A DNA stretch of 7,538 bases from Agrobacterium fabrum (lineage in GTDB: Bacteria > Pseudomonadota > Alphaproteobacteria > Rhizobiales > Rhizobiaceae). This document shows positions 1 to 6,070 of this stretch, piece after piece (position 1 is the first letter of the stretch; each line of letters starts with the position of its first letter). The notes under the pieces were generated by a model. That model worked only from the letters and a program-made list of their open reading frames with translations, made no database searches and was not told the origin of the DNA. Made by a program: the position numbers and the translations under genes. The stretch lies in NCBI GenBank assembly GCA_003241215.1, contig QFOL01000191.1:1-7538 (forward strand). The letters are read 5' to 3'.

Positions 1-1
1 C

Positions 2-388
2 ATCATCAGCCTGCTTTCGGCGCGCAAGCTGAATTCTCTGGCGCTCGGAGACGAACTCGCCGCCGGGCTTGGCGAGAATGTCGTCGTGGCCCGAGCCGTA
101 GCCTCCTTCGGCGCCATTCTGCTCTGCGGCGCAGCCACCGCCATTTGCGGGCCGATCGGTTTTGTCGGGCTGGTGGTGCCGCATCTCTGCCGTTTGCTCG
201 TCGGTGTGGACAATCGCTGGCTTCTGCCGTTCTCGGCGCTCGGCGGTGCGTGCCTGCTGCTTGCCGCCGATATTGTCGGGCGCATCGTCGCGCGGCCGTC
301 GGAACTCGATGTCGGCATCGTCACCGCCCTTGTCGGCGCGCCGTTCTTCATCTGGATTGTCAGACGCCAGAGGGTGCGCGAATTGTGA
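2..388 (+). CDS. FecCD-family iron-siderophore ABC permease, C-terminal part (5' end outside window)
   Basis: This is an inner-membrane permease subunit of a type II ABC importer for ferric siderophores or related iron/B12-type ligands. Only the last 128 codons are present; the frame is open to the left edge, so the gene starts upstream. The segment LNSLALGDELAAGLGENV matches the cytoplasmic loop before the coupling helix in FepD/FhuB/BtuC-type permeases. The motif GPIGFVGLVVPHLCR is the hallmark FecCD segment, with the usual Pro-His pair. The end, ALVGAPFFIWIVRR, is the typical last transmembrane helix. The stop codon overlaps the GTG of the next permease (GTGA), so the two permeases are probably translated together and form a heterodimer. 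Family assignment is secure; the exact ligand is not visible. Confidence 0.93.
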   Translation: MISLLSARKLNSLALGDELAAGLGENVVVARAVASFGAILLCGAATAICGPIGFVGLVVPHLCRLLVGVDNRWLLPFSALGGACLLLAADIVGRIVARPSELDVGIVTALVGAPFFIWIVRRQRVREL

Positions 389-1425
389 CCATGTACGCTC
401 CCGTCGTCGAAAATCTCGTCCTCAATCGTCATGCCCGCCAGCGGCGGCGTCGTCTTGTCATCGCTGCCCTGTCGGTGATCCTGATCGCCGCTTTCGCGAT
501 CACGCTGATGCTCGGGCAATCCTTCACGCCGCCCGGCGATGTCATTCGCGTTCTGCTGGGAGAGGACATTGCCGGCGTCACCTTCACCGTCGGGCAGTTG
601 CGCCTGCCGCGCGCGCTGCTTTCGGTTCTGGCAGGCCTGAGCTTTGGGCTTGGCGGCGTCGCCTTCCAGATCATGCTGCGCAATCCGCTCGCCAGCCCCG
701 ATATTATCGGCATCAGCTCCGGCGCGAGTGCTGCGGCCGTTTTCGCCATCGTCGTCCTGCAGATGAACGGGCCGCTGGTCTCGGTCCTTGCTGTCACCGC
801 CGGTCTTGGCGTCGCGCTTCTCGTCTATCTCCTGTCCTTCCGCAACGGCGTGGCCGGCACACGGCTGATCCTCGTCGGTATCGGCGTTTCAGCCATGCTG
901 GAAAGCTTCATCGCCTATATTCTCTCCGTCGCGCCGGCATGGACGCTGCAGGAGGCGATGCGCTGGCTGACCGGCAGCGTCAACGGCGCGAAAATCGCCC
1001 AGCTGCTACCGCTGTCAATCGCGCTCATCCTTTTCGGCGGCCTGCTCCTCAGCCGTGCGCGTGATCTTGAAGCGTTGAGACTGGGGGATGATGCCGCCGC
1101 AGCGCTTGGTGTGCGGGTGGGGCGAACCCGCATCGTCGTCATCACCGCCGCCGTCGGCATGATCGCCTTTGCAACGGCGGTCTCGGGTCCCATCGCGTTT
1201 GTCGCTTTCCTCTCCGGGCCGATTGCGGCGCGCATCGTCGGCCGCAACGGCTCGCTGCTCATTCCGGCGGCGCTGATCGGCGCGGTGCTGGTGCTGGTGG
1301 GCGATTATTGCGGCCAATTCCTGTTGCCGGGCCGTTACCCGGTCGGCGTCGTTACCGGCGCGCTCGGCGCGCCCTATCTGATTTACCTGATCGTGCGGGT
1401 CAACCGCAGCGGAGGCTCGTTATGA
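385..1425 (+). CDS. FecCD-family iron-siderophore ABC permease, second subunit (FepG-like)
   Basis: This is the second membrane permease of the siderophore-type importer, about 346 residues, a normal length for the family. After a basic N-terminus (RHARQRRRR), hydrophobic segments run the full length, consistent with about ten transmembrane helices. Family motifs are RLPR near residue 73, the stretch RNPLASPDIIGISSGAS near 100-115, LGVRVGRTR before the coupling helix, and GALGAPYLIYLI at the C-terminus. The loop that reads GPIGFVGLVVPH in the first subunit reads GPIAFVAFLSGP here, so the Pro-His pair is absent. I chose GTG at 385 because GAGGG at 370-374 lies 10 bases upstream and it gives a GTGA overlap with the previous stop. 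ATG at 391 is the alternative; its spacing from that site is 16 bases. The downstream ATPase overlaps by ATGA. Confidence 0.93.
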   Translation: MTMYAPVVENLVLNRHARQRRRRLVIAALSVILIAAFAITLMLGQSFTPPGDVIRVLLGEDIAGVTFTVGQLRLPRALLSVLAGLSFGLGGVAFQIMLRNPLASPDIIGISSGASAAAVFAIVVLQMNGPLVSVLAVTAGLGVALLVYLLSFRNGVAGTRLILVGIGVSAMLESFIAYILSVAPAWTLQEAMRWLTGSVNGAKIAQLLPLSIALILFGGLLLSRARDLEALRLGDDAAAALGVRVGRTRIVVITAAVGMIAFATAVSGPIAFVAFLSGPIAARIVGRNGSLLIPAALIGAVLVLVGDYCGQFLLPGRYPVGVVTGALGAPYLIYLIVRVNRSGGSL

Positions 1426-2246
1426 CCGGCCACTCCCTTTCCGTAAGCGGCCTTTCGGCCGGCTACGGCGAAACCCTCATCGTCGAAGGGCTGAACCTTG
1501 ACGTCCCGCGCGGAAAAATCACCGTCATCGTCGGCGCCAATGCCTGCGGCAAGTCCACGCTTCTCCGCAGCATGTCCCGCCTCATCGCGCCGCGCGCCGG
1601 TCAGGTCCTGCTCGACGGAAAATCGATCCGTCACCTGCCTTCGCGCGAACTGGCGCGGCGCATGGGGCTTCTGCCGCAATCGCCGATAGCGCCGGAAGGC
1701 ATCGTGGTCGCCGATCTCGTCAGCCGTGGCCGGCACCCGCATCATGGCCTGTTCGCCCGCTGGTCGCGCCAGGACGACGAAGCAGTGGCCGCAGCACTCA
1801 TCGCCACCGACACAGTGGAGCTTGCCGAGCGGCCGGTGGACGAGCTATCCGGCGGACAACGGCAGCGTGTCTGGATCGCCATGGCGCTCGCCCAGCAGAC
1901 CGACATATTGCTGCTCGACGAACCCACGACCTTCCTCGACATCAGCCATCAGGTCGAGGTGCTGGATCTTCTGACCGATCTCAATCACGCCCGTGAGACC
2001 ACCATTGTCATGGTGCTGCACGATCTCAATCTCGCAGCGCGTTACGCGGACCATCTCGTGGCGATGAAGGATGGAAAGCTGCATGTCTGCGGTACGCCCG
2101 CGGAGGTTCTGACGGAAGAAAATCTGCGCCAGGTCTTCGGCATCGAAAGCCGGGTCATCGAAGACCCGACTTCGGGCAAGCCGATGATGCTGCCGATCGG
2201 CCGGCACCGGATAACAGCGTTACGGCCGCAAGAAAGCGGCGCCTGA
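1422..2246 (+). CDS. Iron-siderophore ABC transporter ATP-binding protein (FepC/FecE-like)
   Basis: This cytoplasmic ATPase powers the importer formed by the two upstream permeases and has 274 residues, the usual size. All nucleotide-binding motifs are intact: Walker A GANACGKST (38-46), Q-loop Gln86, signature LSGGQ (142-146), Walker B ILLLDEP with catalytic Glu167 (162-168), D-loop near FLD (171-173) and switch His200. The RGRHPH segment (102-107) after the Q-loop is characteristic of the siderophore/B12 ATPase branch. The start is ATG at 1422, overlapping the permease stop as ATGA, with GGAGG at 1411-1415 six bases upstream. The C-terminal FGIESRVIEDPTSGKPMMLPIG is the usual tail of FepC-like proteins. 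The gene ends the operon; its next neighbour converges from the other strand. Confidence 0.95.
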   Translation: MTGHSLSVSGLSAGYGETLIVEGLNLDVPRGKITVIVGANACGKSTLLRSMSRLIAPRAGQVLLDGKSIRHLPSRELARRMGLLPQSPIAPEGIVVADLVSRGRHPHHGLFARWSRQDDEAVAAALIATDTVELAERPVDELSGGQRQRVWIAMALAQQTDILLLDEPTTFLDISHQVEVLDLLTDLNHARETTIVMVLHDLNLAARYADHLVAMKDGKLHVCGTPAEVLTEENLRQVFGIESRVIEDPTSGKPMMLPIGRHRITALRPQESGA

Positions 2247-2313
2247 CCGCAAGCGCATTGTTTTTGGGTAAGCGCGCCTGCGTCCGTCGTCACGGGGCCC
2301 TCCCGCCGTGTCT
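2247..2313. other. Gap between convergent siderophore ATPase and LysR genes
   Basis: This 67-base gap separates the ends of two convergent genes. It contains a T5 run at 2261-2265 but no strong stem directly before it, so I cannot call an intrinsic terminator for the importer operon. A small hairpin overlaps its right end (listed separately). I see no coding potential. Confidence 0.6.
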
Positions 2314-2320
2314 TCACGGC
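2305..2320. terminator. Small hairpin overlapping the LysR stop, possible weak terminator
   Basis: GCCGTG (2305-2310) and CACGGC (2315-2320) form a perfect 6-bp stem with a 4-base loop, overlapping the stop codon of the LysR gene (2314-2316). There is no T tract on either side, so it is not a standard rho-independent terminator. A further CACGG at 2291-2295 could pair with the same left arm. The hairpin is visible in the sequence; the role is a guess. Confidence 0.25.
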
Positions 2321-3201
2321 TTGAAGAGGTTGGCCGCCATATAATCCACGAACACGCGCACCTTGGGCGAGAGATATCGGCTTGTCGGCCATAGCACCCT
2401 GAAGGTGCCGGTTGCCGCCAGATAGTCGTCAAGCACGGAAACCAGCTTTCCCTCCGCGATTTCACAGGCGGCTGCAAATTGCGGAAGACATGTGATGCCG
2501 AAGGCGTGCTGTGCAAGGTGGATCAACGGTTCAAGCGTGCTTGCCACGGTGGTTGCCGGAAGGTTCAGCTTGATTTCCTGCCCATAGCGAATGAGCGGCC
2601 ACGGCTCCAGCTTGCCGGAATTGGCGAAACGGTGATGAAGACAGCGATGCTGCAGCAGATCCTCCGGCACGTCGGGACGGCCGTTTGCGGCGAGATATTC
2701 GGGTGAGGCGACAATCACATGCCGGAATGTTCCGAGCTTTCGGCTCATCAGGCGGGTGTCTTTCAAATCGCCGGTACGGATCACGGCGTCGAAACCTTCC
2801 TCGATGACATCGACGATACGGTCGGTGAAATCGAGATCGAGATTGATCTCCGGATAGGTGCTCATGAAGGCCGATATCGTCGGCATCAGCAGCATGCCCG
2901 CAAGCGGCAGGCTGACACGCAGCTGCCCGCGCGGCACGGCCTGTGATCGCGACAGCTTCGCCTGCGCTTCCTCATAGTCCGACTGGATGCGCCGGCACGT
3001 GTCCAGGAAATAGCTGCCCTCCTCGGTCAGCGCGATGCTGCGCGTCGAGCGATTGAAGAGCCGAACACCCAGTTCGTCCTCCAGCCGGGCGACGGCCTTT
3101 CCAACCGCCGAGCCGGATATTCCCAGACGGTGTCCCGCCGCGACGAAACTGCCGGCCTCCGCCGCCTGAACGAAGATGCCGAGTGTGCCAAGCTTGTCCA
3201 A
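2314..3201 (-). CDS. LysR-type transcriptional regulator (CrgA-like group), TTG start
   Basis: This is a DNA-binding regulator of 295 residues, normal for LysR proteins. The N-terminal winged helix-turn-helix spans about residues 3-62 and ends in the classic ARLEDELGVRLFNRSTRSIALTEEG-type segment. A linker helix follows, then the effector-binding domain from about residue 90. The effector-domain segment DVIEEGFDAVIRTGDLKDTRL is typical of the CrgA-like subfamily, often found beside oxidoreductase or small-molecule genes. The start is TTG at 3201: an in-frame stop lies only 21 bases upstream at 3220-3222, no ATG fits, and GGAG (3207-3210 on the complement) sits 5 bases before it. It also yields the usual MDKL opening. 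The gene is divergent from the ABM protein gene, which is its likely target, and autoregulation is common in the family. The effector is unknown. Confidence 0.93.
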   Translation of the reverse strand: MDKLGTLGIFVQAAEAGSFVAAGHRLGISGSAVGKAVARLEDELGVRLFNRSTRSIALTEEGSYFLDTCRRIQSDYEEAQAKLSRSQAVPRGQLRVSLPLAGMLLMPTISAFMSTYPEINLDLDFTDRIVDVIEEGFDAVIRTGDLKDTRLMSRKLGTFRHVIVASPEYLAANGRPDVPEDLLQHRCLHHRFANSGKLEPWPLIRYGQEIKLNLPATTVASTLEPLIHLAQHAFGITCLPQFAAACEIAEGKLVSVLDDYLAATGTFRVLWPTSRYLSPKVRVFVDYMAANLFKP

Positions 3202-3327
3202 GATTGCTCCATTGCGGAACTATTTTCCGATATGTTGAGAGTTGCGGCCCGTTTATCCGCTATTTCCGAGGAGATATCCAGACCGTGCCACGCCGATAAG
3301 GGCTGTGCGTATCAAACGGAGATATCA
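3202..3327. promoter_or_regulatory. Divergent promoter/operator region between LysR and ABM genes
   Basis: This 126-base gap must hold promoters for both divergent genes. It contains a perfect dyad, CGGAA-CTATT-TTCCG (3215-3229), next to the LysR ribosome site. There is a near-exact direct repeat, CTATTTTCCGA (3220-3230) and CTATTTCCGA (3260-3269), about 40 bases apart, and a 9-base direct repeat GGAGATATC (3270-3278 and 3318-3326). The second copy of that repeat supplies the ABM ribosome site. Such paired elements suit LysR regulators, which bind recognition and activation sites in divergent regions. I cannot place clear -35 and -10 boxes. Confidence 0.55.
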
Positions 3328-3684
3328 ATGGAAACGACACCGATTGCCTGCTTTTCAGGCGCGCCTGCTGCCACAACCTTCATTGTCAACGTCATCCACG
3401 TTCACCCGGGCAAGCAGGAGGAAGCCTTTGCGATCATCCAGGACGTCGTCCACTATGTTGCGGAACGCAAGGAAGGATTTCTCTGGAGCAACCTTGCGAA
3501 AAGCAAAGACGGCCTGACCGTCGTCAATATTGAGGCGATCCAGGATGCCGGCAATGTCGACGAGTTTTTTACCGATCCGGTTTTCGTCGAGAAATTCAGG
3601 CGGCTGGATACGGTTTCGAAGAGTGAGTTCCACGCCTATTCCGTCGATGATCTCGTCCTTCCAAAACGGATCGCGGCCGAGTGA
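3328..3684 (+). CDS. Antibiotic biosynthesis monooxygenase (ABM) domain protein
   Basis: This is a small cytoplasmic protein of 118 residues with one dimeric alpha/beta-barrel (ABM) domain at about residues 17-107. The first strand and turn, FIVNVIHVHPGKQEEAF, are followed by a helix. Then comes EGFLWSNLAKSKDGLTVVNI (49-68), which matches the central ABM strand pair, and the helix DEFFTDPVFVEKFRRL. Family members oxidise quinols or polyketide-like phenols without cofactors, but many are of unknown function, so the reaction here is open. The start ATG at 3328 has GGAG (3318-3321) six bases upstream. An in-frame ATG at 3232 has no ribosome site and is rejected. It is divergent from the LysR gene, which probably controls it, and convergent with the AraC gene. 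The Trp and His of IsdG-type haem oxygenases appear replaced by Phe80 and Phe90. Confidence 0.85.
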   Translation: METTPIACFSGAPAATTFIVNVIHVHPGKQEEAFAIIQDVVHYVAERKEGFLWSNLAKSKDGLTVVNIEAIQDAGNVDEFFTDPVFVEKFRRLDTVSKSEFHAYSVDDLVLPKRIAAE

Positions 3685-3724
3685 AGGTCGGGGGCGGTAT
3701 GTTTTTCTGACTGAAATGAAGCGG

Positions 3725-3749
3725 ACCGGCAGGGACTGATCCTGCCGGT
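3725..3749. terminator. Hairpin between convergent ABM and AraC genes, possible bidirectional terminator
   Basis: ACCGGCAGG (3725-3733) and CCTGCCGGT (3741-3749) form a perfect 9-bp GC-rich stem with a 7-base loop. It lies in the 94-base gap between two gene ends, where a shared terminator is expected. Neither strand has a U tract after the stem; the T5 run at 3705-3709 lies on the wrong side for the + strand. If it terminates, it may need Rho or act by stabilising 3' ends. Confidence 0.45.
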
Positions 3750-3778
3750 GCCGGCATGGCGCCATCACACCAGAACGG

Positions 3779-4651
3779 TCACGGCCATGCCGCATAGGAA
3801 GGCGGCGGAACATTCTGCACGCGCATTCCCATTCGCCGGAAACGGCCAGGTGAGGTGCCTTCGTTGCGGGTGAAGAAGCGATTGAAATAGCCGGGGTCCT
3901 GAAATCCCAATCGAAATGCGATTTCAGCGACTTGCAGTGAAGAGTTGAGAAGAAGATCGCGCGCTTCGGAAAGCAGTTCGCGATGAATATAGGCCTGTGG
4001 CGAAAGCCCCGTCGCCTTGCGCACCGCAAATCCAAGACGTTCGCGGTTGACGCCGAGTTGCCTCGCATAGTCTTCCACGCCCCATTGATCGCGTTTGTGC
4101 TGGCTGACCAGCAGCACGAAACGCTCGGTGAGGCTGCCGGGGGTCGAGAGGGCTGCGGCAATATCGGCGATGGCGTGCTGGCAGATGCGAATGAGGGTGA
4201 CGGAGAGCAGGCTGGCGATGATCGTGTCCGAACCGGTTGTCGCGCGGACATTTTCGCTGGCGATGGTCTCGAGATAACCCGCCAGCTCCTGCCGGTCCTT
4301 CTCCGCCGGCGCCTGCGTCAGAACACGCTGCAATATATTGCGCACGGCGCTCGCGCTCGTGTTGGTGGGCATCGCATGGGCAAGCCCGATTTCCGTCGTC
4401 TTCAGCAGCGATCCACGGCTTCCGGCATTCAGCCGCAGCCGGCCGGCGGGGCCGATGGGCAGCCAGACGAGCCCCGGTGCCGGGACAGGCAGCGTCTTTT
4501 CACCCTGTATGATCTCCGATTCCCCGGCCGACAGGAGAAGCAGATGGGCGCTGTCCGATTCCAGCCGGAATTCGGATAGGCGCAGCGAGGGGGCGAGGGT
4601 GCGTGCGGTTATCTCCACACGATTGCCGGCAATCTGGCTGTGCAGCGGCAT
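3779..4651 (-). CDS. AraC-family transcriptional regulator
   Basis: This is a regulator of 290 residues, typical for AraC proteins with an N-terminal sensing domain. The C-terminal DNA-binding domain begins near residue 190. A first helix-turn-helix (VEDYARQLGVNRERLGFAVR) is followed by the second with the family signature IAFRLGFQDPGYFNRFF and TSPGRFRR (about 244-273). The N-terminal half has the strand-rich look of a cupin-like ligand domain but no motif that names the ligand. The start ATG at 4651 has GGAGG (4656-4660 on the complement) four bases upstream. The gene is divergent from the Liv-type importer operon, 134 bases away, so the simplest inference is that it activates that operon in response to the imported substrate. 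This is not proven by the sequence. Confidence 0.93.
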   Translation of the reverse strand: MPLHSQIAGNRVEITARTLAPSLRLSEFRLESDSAHLLLLSAGESEIIQGEKTLPVPAPGLVWLPIGPAGRLRLNAGSRGSLLKTTEIGLAHAMPTNTSASAVRNILQRVLTQAPAEKDRQELAGYLETIASENVRATTGSDTIIASLLSVTLIRICQHAIADIAAALSTPGSLTERFVLLVSQHKRDQWGVEDYARQLGVNRERLGFAVRKATGLSPQAYIHRELLSEARDLLLNSSLQVAEIAFRLGFQDPGYFNRFFTRNEGTSPGRFRRMGMRVQNVPPPSYAAWP

Positions 4652-4785
4652 TCGACCTCCAAAAGTACAATAATGCGCTACACTAGTGCATTTTATATGC
4701 GGCTGTCATTGCTAAACTTTGATCAGCGCAGGGGAAAGCCTTGAGGAGAACGGCAACCCCGATAAGGCGCTTTGGGAGGAACATC
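4652..4785. promoter_or_regulatory. Divergent promoter region between AraC regulator and Liv-type operon
   Basis: This 134-base gap is markedly AT-richer at 4660-4720 than the flanking genes. It contains an inverted repeat AATGC-N11-GCATT (4672-4676 and 4688-4692) around an 8-base palindrome CACTAGTG (4681-4688). It also has a near direct repeat ATGCGCT (4673-4679) and ATGCGGCT (4697-4704), 24 bases apart. AraC proteins often bind direct repeats about two helical turns apart, so these are candidate operators. TATAAA read on the - strand (4692-4697) could be a -10 box for the AraC gene, but no convincing -35 box pairs with it. GGGAGGA (4774-4780) is the ribosome site of the binding-protein gene. 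Confidence 0.5.
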
Positions 4786-6000
4786 ATGAATAATCTGAAG
4801 CGCAGAACGCTGTTCTGCCTGCTCTCCGGTGCTGCCCTGTCGGCGGTATCTTTCGGTCACGTCATTGCGCAGGACCGCGCCTCGGTGAAGATCGGTTATG
4901 CCGTTTCGAAAAGCGGCGCCAATGCCACGGGCGCTGGCATCACCACCATTCCGAACTACAAATTATGGGTGAAGGAGGTCAACGACGCCGGCGGCCTCAC
5001 TTTGCCGGGTGGCAAGCGCCTGCCGGTGGAAGTAGTGGAATATGACGACCGCTCCTCGGCCGAGGATGCGGTGCGGTTTACCGAGCGTCTGGCCAGCCAG
5101 GACAAGGTCGATTTCATCCTGCCGCCCTGGGGCACGGGCTTCAATCTGGCCGTTGCACCGCTTTATGACCGTTTCGGTTATCCGCAGCTGGCGGTCACCG
5201 GCGTCACCGACAAGGCGCCGGATTTCGCGGCGCGCTGGAAAAAGAGCTTCTGGATGCTCGGCGGCGGCCATGACTATGCCAATGCGCTTGCCGATGTTTT
5301 GAAAGCCGCACGCGATGCCGGCCAGATCAACGACAAGGTCGCGGTGATTTCCGTGGCTGACGGTTTCGGCATTGATCTCATCAAGGCTGCGCGGCCGGCG
5401 CTGAAGGAAGCGGGTTTCACGCTTGCCTATGACAAGACCTATCCGGTTGGCACCTCCGATTTCGCCGCGCTGGTCAACGAGGCGGCGGCGAGCGGCGCGG
5501 ACAGCTTCATCGCCTTTTCCTATCCGCCCGACAGTTTTGCGGTGACGAAACAGGCGCAGACGGCCCGGTTTAACCCGAAGGTCCTTTATGTCGGCGTGGG
5601 CGGTGCTTTCCCGATCTTCCCGAAGGTCTCCGATGGCAAACATGAGGGCGTCATCAGCATCGGTGGCGTCGATGGCAGCAGCGCAAAGATTGAGGATTAT
5701 TTCAAGCGTCACGAAGCCTTCATCGGCACCAAGCCGGACAGCTGGGCAAGCGCCATCACCTATGCCAGCCTCGAAATGCTGGCGCAGTCCGTTCAGCGTG
5801 TCGGCCTCGACAAGGCTGCGGTTGCAAAGGAACTGGCGACGGGAAGTTTCGAAACCGTCATCGGCCCGGTCAAGCTTGAGGACAATCAGCTTCGCCAGCT
5901 CTGGTGGGCGGGGCAATGGCAGGGTGACCGCTTTGTGGCTATTGCGCCCGCAGACCGTCCGGGCGCCGCAAAGCCGGTCGTTCCGAAGCCGCAATGGTGA
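4786..6000 (+). CDS. Branched-chain amino acid (Liv/HAAT)-type ABC transporter substrate-binding protein
   Basis: This is a secreted periplasmic binding protein of 404 residues that delivers ligand to the downstream permeases. Residues 1-28 form a Sec signal peptide: basic start (KRR), hydrophobic core, and a likely signal peptidase I cut after VIA (28/29). There is no lipobox. The mature part is a two-lobed type I periplasmic fold: VKIGYAVSKSG opens the first strand, NYKLWVKEVNDAGGL (57-71) matches the family's early helix, and VEYDDRSSAEDAVR and DFILPPWGTGFN (109-120) follow. The usual LTGPFA-like ligand loop is replaced by VSKSGANATGAG, so it belongs to an uncharacterised branch rather than classic LivJ. 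ATG at 4786 has GGGAGGA five bases upstream. The in-frame TTG at 4741 would spoil the signal peptide. The ligand could be an amino acid, amide, urea or aromatic acid. Confidence 0.92.
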   Translation: MNNLKRRTLFCLLSGAALSAVSFGHVIAQDRASVKIGYAVSKSGANATGAGITTIPNYKLWVKEVNDAGGLTLPGGKRLPVEVVEYDDRSSAEDAVRFTERLASQDKVDFILPPWGTGFNLAVAPLYDRFGYPQLAVTGVTDKAPDFAARWKKSFWMLGGGHDYANALADVLKAARDAGQINDKVAVISVADGFGIDLIKAARPALKEAGFTLAYDKTYPVGTSDFAALVNEAAASGADSFIAFSYPPDSFAVTKQAQTARFNPKVLYVGVGGAFPIFPKVSDGKHEGVISIGGVDGSSAKIEDYFKRHEAFIGTKPDSWASAITYASLEMLAQSVQRVGLDKAAVAKELATGSFETVIGPVKLEDNQLRQLWWAGQWQGDRFVAIAPADRPGAAKPVVPKPQW

Positions 6001-6007
6001 GCCCTTG

Positions 6008-6034
6008 CCGGCCGGGGCCGTGATCCCCGGCCGG
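6008..6034. repeat. Strong GC hairpin between binding-protein and permease genes
   Basis: CCGGCCGGGG (6008-6017) and CCCCGGCCGG (6025-6034) form a perfect 10-bp all-GC stem with a 7-base loop, starting 7 bases after the binding-protein stop. No T tract follows, so it is not a classical terminator. In ABC importer operons, hairpins at this place commonly protect the 3' end of the binding-protein mRNA and keep that protein in excess over the permeases. That role is inferred here from position and structure. Confidence 0.7.
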
Positions 6035-6058
6035 TGGGCTTCGGCCATGTTCCATACT

Positions 6059-6063
6059 GGAGA
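6059..6063 (+). promoter_or_regulatory. Ribosome binding site that favours a TTG start for the LivH-like gene
   Basis: GGAGA sits 7 bases before TTG at 6071. The alternative start, ATG at 6047, has only GGTGGG (6033-6038), and the first two bases of that overlap the right arm of the upstream hairpin and could be hidden in it. Confidence 0.5.
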
Positions 6064-6070
6064 CATTCCC

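Noticed and set aside
429..1317. Antisense frames across the second siderophore permease
   Set aside because: They are rich in Arg, Ala, Pro and Ser without motifs, as expected for shadows of a GC-rich membrane protein gene.
2225..2265. Intrinsic terminator for the siderophore operon: 5-bp GCCGC/GCGGC stem plus T5 run
   Set aside because: The stem is short, lies inside the ATPase coding region, and is about 20 bases from the T run.
3328..3684. The ABM protein as an IsdG-type haem oxygenase linked to the nearby iron importer
   Set aside because: By hand alignment from memory, the catalytic Asn may be kept (Asn21) but the Trp and His positions appear to be Phe80 and Phe90, and a convergent LysR gene separates it from the importer operon.
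3355..4251. Antisense open frame of about 298 codons spanning the ABM gene end and the AraC gene
   Set aside because: It crosses two well-supported genes and the hairpin between them, and its residues show no domain pattern.
4741..4785. Upstream TTG start for the binding protein
   Set aside because: It would place 15 extra Arg-rich residues before a good signal peptide, and the ATG at 4786 has the better ribosome site.
5588..6046. Upstream extension of the LivH-like frame into the binding-protein gene
   Set aside because: The extra residues overlap a real gene out of frame and are not LivH-like; the family N-terminus begins near 6071.
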